Under the pieces are notes generated by a model that was not told the origin of the DNA, did not search any database, and saw only the letters and a list, made by a program, of their open reading frames with translations. A program made the position numbers and the translations under genes. Of a stretch of 11,826 nucleotides of DNA, positions 7,060-11,826 are shown one piece after another. The stretch covers positions 1 through 11,826 of the forward strand of contig JBGSIZ010000236.1 in the NCBI GenBank assembly GCA_041742255.1, given 5' to 3'. This DNA comes from JBGSIZ01 sp041742255. Lineage in GTDB: Bacteria; Pseudomonadota; Alphaproteobacteria; Rhodobacterales; Rhodobacteraceae. The number at the start of each line of letters is the position of its first letter. Within the stretch, counting starts at the first letter, position 1.

Positions 7060-7920
7060 TTTGCCGTAATAGAGGCCGACGACGTGTTCGGCCTGGGCAA
7101 AGAACAACCAGCGCCCGGTGGCGATCCCGGCGATGTGGGACAGGACAGCGACCGCAGCCAGCCAATGGTTGAACGGCAGAACTAGGCAGAGGATGGGCAC
7201 CCCGAACCCCAGCACAAGCGCCAGCATCCGCAGCCGCCCCGCATGTTTGCGCCCGACCACATAAACGAATTCCCGCAGCAGGTAATTGCTGCCTGTGTGC
7301 GGTGGCGCGAACGACCGGACCTGTCCCGGCAGGCCGGTGGCCGTGTTGAGCGTGGTGCCTGACGCCCCGAACTGTCGATCCCCGGCCATCCAGTGCCCAA
7401 GGAGCGCTGTGCCCGCGATGGCCAGCAGCGACAGCGCGAACCGTGATTGCCCCGCAAGCAACGCCCCGCCCGCCAAGGCCGTGGTCATGAACATGACCGG
7501 CGTGGACCAGTGGTGCCAGCGCGGCACGGTTTTGAGTTGCGCATAGATCATCGAGGTCGTCCCGACCGTTCCAAGGCTGAACGCCGCCCCAAGCCAGCCC
7601 AAGCCGTTGATCCGGTTGTCGAAAAACACCAGCCCCGCGCCGTAGACCGCCATCACGACCAGTGCAGACACCGCCAGCCACGCCTCGCGGCTGAGCCAGC
7701 TTGTGTGCCATTGGGTGAACGCCCGGAGCGCCCGTTCCGGGTGGCCGAGGTGAAATGTCGAGGCCAAAAGCCCCCCCACCGCCAAAAGATACCCGATCGT
7801 GAAGAAGGCGAACGCTGCCCATCCGGTGACCACCGGATAGCCCAGACCGAGCCAGAACAAGAGCCCGAATCCTAGCCCCGACAAGGTGGTGAACCAGATG
7901 ACGGACGGTGCCGGATGCAT
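7054..7920 (-). CDS. soeC: SoeC-like membrane anchor of sulfite dehydrogenase (DmsC family)
   Basis: This integral membrane subunit would anchor the molybdenum/iron-sulfur subunits to the inner face of the cytoplasmic membrane and pass electrons to the quinone pool. The 288 residues contain eight hydrophobic segments, roughly 8-27, 33-56, 81-100, 107-127, 140-157, 160-178, 229-249 and 253-272. The loop HLGHPERALRAFTQWHTSWLSREAW (starting near residue 57) is the landmark of the DmsC family of DMSO reductase-type anchors. Several His residues (58, 60, 72, 136, 137) are present. The ATG at 7920 overlaps the soeB stop by one base (TGATG), with a GGGGGG ribosome site six bases ahead, so it is translationally coupled. 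The SoeC identity, as opposed to another DmsC-type anchor, rests on its neighbours soeA, soeB and pta. Confidence 0.88.
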   Translation of the reverse strand: MHPAPSVIWFTTLSGLGFGLLFWLGLGYPVVTGWAAFAFFTIGYLLAVGGLLASTFHLGHPERALRAFTQWHTSWLSREAWLAVSALVVMAVYGAGLVFFDNRINGLGWLGAAFSLGTVGTTSMIYAQLKTVPRWHHWSTPVMFMTTALAGGALLAGQSRFALSLLAIAGTALLGHWMAGDRQFGASGTTLNTATGLPGQVRSFAPPHTGSNYLLREFVYVVGRKHAGRLRMLALVLGFGVPILCLVLPFNHWLAAVAVLSHIAGIATGRWLFFAQAEHVVGLYYGKR

Positions 7921-8678
7921 CAGTTGCCCCCCGGCAGCGTGGACAATGCCCGGTCCAGCCAGCCCAGAAACCCCTTGGGACCATCGGTCACGGGCGTCAG
8001 AAACGGGGCCAGAATGTCGATATCCCCGCCCACGTCGCGGGGCCGGGGGGGCAGGTATTTGTTCACCGGACGGGTGCCCATTTCGGGCATCAGGTCCATG
8101 CCGCCGCGCTCGGCCGACAGGCGGCTGACGTGGCTGTCAGGGTCCGCAAAATCCCCGAAATGCCGCGCCCCGGAGGGGCAGGTGCGCACGCAGGCGGGCA
8201 CCCGGTCCACTTCGGGCAGGTTTTCGTTATAGATGCGATCCACACAAAGGGTGCATTTTTTCATAACCTTTTCAACGGGGTCCATTTCCCGCGCGCCATA
8301 GGGGCAGGCCCATGCACACAGGCCGCAGCCGATGCAGGCGCTTTCGTTGACCAGAACGATGCCGTCGTCGGCGCGTTTGTAGCTGGCCCCGGTGGGGCAG
8401 ACCGTGACGCAGGGCGCGTCGTCGCAGTGCAGGCAGGATTTGGGGAAGTGGACCAGTTGCGCGGGGCCTGTTTCGGGGGTCACCTCGTAGCTGTGGACCC
8501 GGTTGAGGAAGGTGCCCGAGGGGTCCGCCCCGTAGGGGTCCGTGTCCGACAGCGGTGCCCCGTAGTTTTCGGTGTTCCAGCCCTTGCACGAGATCACGCA
8601 GGCGTGGCAGCCCACGCAGGTGTCCAGATCAATCACTAGGCCGAGTTTGCGGGTTGTAGTTTCGGGAAGCTGGGTCAT
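7920..8678 (-). CDS. soeB: SoeB-like iron-sulfur subunit of sulfite dehydrogenase (four [4Fe-4S] motifs)
   Basis: This 252-residue electron-transfer subunit belongs to the DmsB/PhsB/NrfC ferredoxin-like family. Sixteen cysteines form four cluster sets: 21-24-27-31 (CVGCHACVISC), 82-85-90-94, 115-118-121-125 (CIGCGLCAWAC) and 142-145-163-167. It would relay electrons from SoeA to SoeC. There is no signal peptide or Tat motif, consistent with a cytoplasmic location. An in-frame ATG lies seven codons upstream (8699), but the ATG at 8678 is preferred for its AAGGGG ribosome site six bases away. That start also makes a 4-base ATGA overlap with a small upstream reading frame. The unbroken set of ligands indicates a functional protein. 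Family is certain; sulfite as electron source is inferred from soeA and pta. Confidence 0.93.
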   Translation of the reverse strand: MTQLPETTTRKLGLVIDLDTCVGCHACVISCKGWNTENYGAPLSDTDPYGADPSGTFLNRVHSYEVTPETGPAQLVHFPKSCLHCDDAPCVTVCPTGASYKRADDGIVLVNESACIGCGLCAWACPYGAREMDPVEKVMKKCTLCVDRIYNENLPEVDRVPACVRTCPSGARHFGDFADPDSHVSRLSAERGGMDLMPEMGTRPVNKYLPPRPRDVGGDIDILAPFLTPVTDGPKGFLGWLDRALSTLPGGN

Positions 8679-8764
8679 TTTTGCCCCTTCGGATCGCATC
8701 GGTTTTGCGTAGGTATCGCGGCGGTTTGGTTTTTGCCCGCCGGGTGTGTTGGTGTCATAGTCAT
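8675..8764 (-). CDS. Possible 29-residue coupled small ORF between soeA and soeB
   Basis: This is a hypothetical short reading frame, not a recognised gene. Its ATG (8764-8762) overlaps the soeA TGA in an ATGA, and its own TGA (8677-8675) overlaps the soeB ATG in another ATGA, so it exactly fills the gap. A GGAAAG/GTGGGG purine stretch within the soeA end could act as ribosome site; a second ATG follows two codons later. The peptide begins MTMTPTHPAGKNQTAA, is hydrophilic, has one cysteine (residue 23) and ends in DPKGQK. It shows no signal peptide or membrane helix. Its A-rich codons differ from the GC-rich neighbours, and the soeB ribosome site is part of its 3' end. It could be a small protein, a translational relay passing ribosomes from soeA to soeB, or chance. 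Confidence 0.3.
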   Translation of the reverse strand: MTMTPTHPAGKNQTAAIPTQNRCDPKGQK

Positions 8765-11589
8765 GTCCCCACTTTCCACGAAAGGTGTCCGGGTGCCGGT
8801 GGCACGGGTGAGGCCATGCCAGGATGGTGCGGCTGGCTTGCGTCCGGTGCCGCCGAGGGTTCCAGTTTGACCCGCAGGTCGAACCACGCCGCCTGTCCCG
8901 TGATCGGGTCCGAGTTGGACCAGCGCAGTCCGTCCCCGCGCGGCGGCAGAAGTTCGTGGATGAGGTGGTTCAGAAGGAAGCCTTGCGTCGCCTCGGGCGT
9001 GTCCCCATCCAGTGCCCATGTCCCCTTGCGTTTGCCGATCGCGTTCCATGTCCAGACCGTGTTGTCGTTGAGTGCGGCCATTTCCGCCACCGGCACCGTG
9101 ATCGACCCGTGCGCCGAGGACACCCGCGCCCAGTCCCCCGGTTTGAACCCGTGCTGCACCCAGAGCCGGGTGGGCACATAGAGCGGGTTGACCCCGTGGA
9201 TTTGCCGCAGCCAAGCGTTTTGCGACCCCCACGAATGATACATCGCCATGGGCCGCTGGGTGAGCGCGTGGAGCGGGTATTCCACCGGGTCCACATGCCC
9301 GTCCTCGAACGGCGGATACCAGAGCGGGAGCGGGTCCATCGTCGTCATGATCTGACCCCGCAGGTGGTCGGGCGGCTGATGCGCCCCCACCCCTTGGGCG
9401 GCCATCTGGAACCGCCGCAGCGGGTCACAGTAGAGTTGAAAGATGTAGGGTTGCGGGCTGTCGTAAAAGCCCATTTTGACCGCCCAAGTCTGATACCCCA
9501 TGTTGAACGGTTTATAATAGGCCGCGTCGTCCGGGACGTGTTCCACCCAGAACCCGCCGTTGGCGATATAGCTGTCGAGTTGCCCCTGATTGGCCCCGCC
9601 CCGCCCGTGTTGCAGCCCGGTTTCTCCCATCCGCCATCCTGCCAGCGGTCCGATGCCCGGCCGCCGGATGTGGTTGGTGATGTAATCCGCGTAATCCGCA
9701 TAGGTCGCGCTGCCGTCCGCGTTCACGAACCCCGGCAGGCCGAGCCGCGCCCCAAGGTCGCACAGCACCGATTGGAACCCCCGCACATCGCGGTCTGGTT
9801 CCACCACGGGCCAGCGGATCGCGTCCGCGACCGCCCCCGCCTCGCAGATCGGGCGGTCAAGCAGGCTGATGCAATCGTGCCGTTCCAGATAGGTGGTGTC
9901 CGGCAGGATCAGGTCCGCATAGGCCACCATTTCCGATGCATAGGCATCCGAATAGATGATGTGCGGGATGACGTAGTCCCCGTTTTCGTCCGTATCCGTG
10001 AGCATTTCCATCGTGCCCGACGTGTTCATCGACGAATTCCACGCCATGTTCGCCATGTAGAGAAAGAGCGTGTCGATCCGGTAGGGGTCGCCCGCATGCG
10101 CGTTCGAGATGACCATGTGCATCATCCCGTGCGCCGACAGCGGGTTTTCCCATGTGAACGCCTTGTCGATCCGCGCCGCTGTCCCGTCCCCCGTCAGGCA
10201 CAGGTCTGCTGGTCCTTGCGGATAGCCAAGGTGCGGCCCGTTGAGAGGTTGTCCCGGTGTCACCTTGCAATGCGGTTTGGGGTGCGCCGTGGCCGGTTTG
10301 GGGTAGGGCGGTTTGAACCGCATCCCCCCCGGTGTTTCCACTGCCCCGATCAGGATTTGCAACAGGTGCAGCGCCCGCGCAGTCTGAAACCCGTTGGAAT
10401 GTGCCGAGATGCCCCGCATCGCGTGCATTGCCACGGGCCGCCCGATCATCGTCTTGTGCGTCTTACCCCGGAAATCCGTCCATTCCCGGTCCAGCACCAC
10501 CGGTGTTTCAAACGCGGTTCGCGCGATTTCTGCCGCCAGGTGCCGGATCCGGTCTACCGGGATGCCCGTCCGTTCTGCCACCGCTTCGGGCGCGTAGTCC
10601 GCCGACAGATACCGGTCTGCCATGTGGTGCAGCACGGGCCGGTGCGTCACCCCTTTGTGCCGCCATGTCGCCCCTAGGTCCGGTTCCACCCCCGCCCCGT
10701 CCCATGCCGCTGGTTTGCCCGTTCGTTTGTCGATCACCAGCGCCTTGCCGTCTTCGTTCTTGAGGATCAGGCCGTGTTGCGCCGAACCGGGGTCTTCGTT
10801 CACCAGACAGGCCGCGTTGGTGAATTGCGCCAGATAGGGCAGGTCGATCTGCCCTGCCGTCATCAGGCAATGCACCAGCGCCAGAACCAGAAGGCCGTCG
10901 GTGCCCGGTGTGATCCCATACCAGTCGTCTGCCACCGCGTTGTAGCCTGTCCGGATCGGGTTGATCCCGATCACCTTGGCCCCGCGCCCCTTGAGTTTGC
11001 CGATCCCCATCTTGATCGGGTTGCTGTCGTGGTCTTCGGCCACCCCGAACAGCAGGAACAGTTTGGCGTGGTCCCAATCCGGTTGCCCGAATTCCCAGAA
11101 CGCCCCACCCATCGTATAAATCCCTGCCGCCGCCATGTTGACGCTGCAAAACCCACCGTGCGCCGCATAGTTGGGCGTGCCATACGCCTGCGCCCAAAGC
11201 GAGGTGAACGATTGGGACTGGTCCCGCCCGGTGAAGAACGCCAGTTTTTCCGGCGCTGTGTCCCGGATCGGTTTGAGCCATGACGTGGCCAGCGTCAGCG
11301 CCTCGTCCCACGATATTTCCTCATACTCCCCCGACCCGCGCGGCCCCGTCCGTTTCAGCGGCGCCCGCAGCCGCGAGGGCGCGTTGTGCTGCATGATCCC
11401 TGCCGACCCTTTGGCGCACAGCACGCCTTTGTTCACCGGGTGGTCCCGGTTGCCTTCGATATAAGCGACTTTGCCGTTCTTGAGGTGGACGTTGATCCCG
11501 CACCGACAGGCGCACATGTAGCATGTGGTCTGGCGCACCTCGTCCGACACGGGCGGCGAGAGGTTCAGGGCGGGTTCAGGATGGGTCAC
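8761..11589 (-). CDS. soeA: SoeA-like molybdopterin sulfite dehydrogenase catalytic subunit
   Basis: This 942-residue catalytic subunit belongs to the DMSO reductase/complex iron-sulfur molybdoenzyme family and would oxidise sulfite to sulfate. Near the N-terminus, CYMCACRC plus GVLCAKG supply the [4Fe-4S] ligands Cys23, Cys26, Cys30 and Cys58 (C-X2-C-X3-C-X27-C), with an extra Cys28. The segment AHGGFCSVNMAAAG places Cys148 as the probable molybdenum ligand. The central cofactor domains include FGVAEDHDSNPIKMG and ITPGTDGLL. The C-terminal dinucleotide-binding domain starts near residue 775. There is no Tat signal, which separates it from periplasmic DmsA and PsrA/PhsA enzymes and supports the cytoplasmic SoeA type. 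The start is GTG at 11589, with AAAGGGA five or six bases ahead; no better ATG is near. It leads the soeABC operon and diverges from pta. The sequence closely resembles roseobacter SoeA as I recall it, but no alignment was run. Confidence 0.88.
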   Translation of the reverse strand: MTHPEPALNLSPPVSDEVRQTTCYMCACRCGINVHLKNGKVAYIEGNRDHPVNKGVLCAKGSAGIMQHNAPSRLRAPLKRTGPRGSGEYEEISWDEALTLATSWLKPIRDTAPEKLAFFTGRDQSQSFTSLWAQAYGTPNYAAHGGFCSVNMAAAGIYTMGGAFWEFGQPDWDHAKLFLLFGVAEDHDSNPIKMGIGKLKGRGAKVIGINPIRTGYNAVADDWYGITPGTDGLLVLALVHCLMTAGQIDLPYLAQFTNAACLVNEDPGSAQHGLILKNEDGKALVIDKRTGKPAAWDGAGVEPDLGATWRHKGVTHRPVLHHMADRYLSADYAPEAVAERTGIPVDRIRHLAAEIARTAFETPVVLDREWTDFRGKTHKTMIGRPVAMHAMRGISAHSNGFQTARALHLLQILIGAVETPGGMRFKPPYPKPATAHPKPHCKVTPGQPLNGPHLGYPQGPADLCLTGDGTAARIDKAFTWENPLSAHGMMHMVISNAHAGDPYRIDTLFLYMANMAWNSSMNTSGTMEMLTDTDENGDYVIPHIIYSDAYASEMVAYADLILPDTTYLERHDCISLLDRPICEAGAVADAIRWPVVEPDRDVRGFQSVLCDLGARLGLPGFVNADGSATYADYADYITNHIRRPGIGPLAGWRMGETGLQHGRGGANQGQLDSYIANGGFWVEHVPDDAAYYKPFNMGYQTWAVKMGFYDSPQPYIFQLYCDPLRRFQMAAQGVGAHQPPDHLRGQIMTTMDPLPLWYPPFEDGHVDPVEYPLHALTQRPMAMYHSWGSQNAWLRQIHGVNPLYVPTRLWVQHGFKPGDWARVSSAHGSITVPVAEMAALNDNTVWTWNAIGKRKGTWALDGDTPEATQGFLLNHLIHELLPPRGDGLRWSNSDPITGQAAWFDLRVKLEPSAAPDASQPHHPGMASPVPPAPGHLSWKVGT

Positions 11590-11612
11590 GGTGTTCCCTT
11601 TGGTGGGTGTGT

Positions 11613-11629
11613 ATCAATGATGGATCAAT
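11613..11629. repeat. ATCAAT direct repeats in the soeA-pta control region, candidate operator
   Basis: ATCAAT occurs at 11613-11618 and 11624-11629, start to start 11 bases, about one DNA turn, in an AT-rich patch of GC-rich DNA. The repeats overlap the candidate soeA -10 element and its expected start point, so a protein bound here would affect soeABC transcription. No regulator gene lies in this part of the window, so the binding protein is unknown. Confidence 0.3.
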
Positions 11630-11636
11630 TATCGCA
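11628..11636 (-). promoter_or_regulatory. Candidate extended -10 promoter for soeABC
   Basis: On the minus strand, TGCGATAAT matches an extended -10 (TGN plus a hexamer one base from TATAAT). Transcription would start near 11620, about 30 bases before the soeA GTG. No good -35 is seen at the usual distance, which is tolerable for extended -10 promoters. For pta on the plus strand only a TTGACC at 11678-11683 without a clear -10 is visible. Confidence 0.35.
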
Positions 11637-11737
11637 GATTGCCCCGCAGTGCGAGACATAAATGCGGATGCCCCCACTTGACCCGCAGCCCCGGACCCCG
11701 CTTTGTGGGCCAAAGTGGAGCCAAGGGGAAAGAGGCC

Positions 11738-11826
11738 ATGACCGTTCTGGACCGCGCCATGGAGGTCGCCCGCGCCCGGCGTGCCCGCGTGGTGTTTCCC
11801 GAGGCCGAGGACCCCCGCGTGGCCGC
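11738..11826 (+). CDS. pta: Phosphate acetyltransferase, N-terminus only (cut by right edge)
   Basis: Only the first 29 codons are present. The peptide begins MTVLDRAMEVARARRARVV and continues FPEAEDPRVA, which is the characteristic opening of bacterial Pta (a short helix followed by a V-V-F-P-E-A/G-E-D-x-R-V strand and loop). Pta interconverts acetyl phosphate and CoA with acetyl-CoA and phosphate in the cytoplasm. An AAGGGGAAAGAGG purine-rich ribosome site precedes the ATG. In roseobacter sulfonate degradation, pta follows or adjoins xsc (sulfoacetaldehyde acetyltransferase), whose products are acetyl phosphate and sulfite. Finding it divergent from soeABC fits that pathway. The short length limits certainty; related phosphotransacetylase-like proteins share this start. 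Confidence 0.75.
   Translation, partial: MTVLDRAMEVARARRARVVFPEAEDPRVA

Noticed and set aside
8824..10677. 617-codon open frame on the plus strand
   Set aside because: It is antisense to soeA, with Arg/Pro/His-rich composition, no recognisable domain and no ribosome site. The molybdoenzyme motifs are on the other strand.
7054..11589. Annotation as DMSO reductase DmsABC or thiosulfate/polysulfide reductase
   Set aside because: The catalytic subunit has no Tat signal, resembles SoeA throughout its N-terminal half as far as I recall the family, and is next to pta. A reductase role cannot be fully excluded without phylogeny.
11674..11718. CTTTG-TGGGC-CAAAG hairpin (11701-11715) and CCACTT/AAGTGG inverted pair upstream of pta
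   Set aside because: Arms of only 5-6 bases, with a long spacer for the second pair, are common by chance. They lie in the pta leader and could be structure, but nothing supports a specific riboswitch or terminator.
11741..11754. CTGGAC in the start of pta, resembling part of reported TauR-type repeats
   Set aside because: It is a single hexamer inside coding sequence without the second repeat, so no regulatory claim is justified.

Overview
The window is GC-rich, densely packed bacterial DNA. Gene content and order suggest a Rhodobacterales (Roseobacter-type) alphaproteobacterium: a soeABC-type sulfite dehydrogenase sits divergently next to phosphate acetyltransferase (pta), an association known from sulfonate-degrading roseobacters, and beside it lies a sugar-uptake locus with an IclR regulator. 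This taxonomic call is an inference from protein similarity recalled from memory, not from a search. No RNA genes, insertion sequences, CRISPR arrays or prophage signs were seen, and no gene-free stretch exceeds 150 bases.

Region 1 (1-7050) is an alpha-galactoside uptake and hydrolysis locus. On the minus strand, reading leftwards from 5040, are a periplasmic sugar-binding protein, two MalF/MalG-type permeases and a GH36 alpha-galactosidase that runs off the left edge. The last three genes are joined by 1-4 base stop/start overlaps, while a strong hairpin separates the binding-protein gene from the first permease. On the plus strand, diverging from the binding protein, are an IclR-family regulator and, 2 bases after it, the MsmK/UgpC-type ATPase that should energise the permeases. 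The 148-base divergent intergenic region carries two tandem 17-bp imperfect palindromes, 20 bp apart, on top of two candidate promoters whose -35 elements overlap. This arrangement would let one regulator control uptake, hydrolysis and itself.

Region 2 (7054-11589, minus strand) encodes a three-subunit molybdenum enzyme: SoeA-like catalytic subunit, SoeB-like protein with four [4Fe-4S] motifs, and SoeC/DmsC-like membrane anchor. SoeA and SoeB lack any Tat or Sec signal, so the catalytic side should face the cytoplasm, as in SoeABC. Region 3 (11738 to the right edge) is the first 29 codons of pta on the plus strand. In taurine and other C2-sulfonate pathways, Xsc (expected just outside the window) releases sulfite and acetyl phosphate. 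Pta turns the latter into acetyl-CoA and SoeABC oxidises the sulfite to sulfate, feeding electrons to quinone.

The least expected feature is a 29-codon reading frame between soeA and soeB. It fits exactly between them with an ATGA overlap at both ends. It may be a small coupled protein or a translational relay, and it needs conservation evidence before it can be called a gene.
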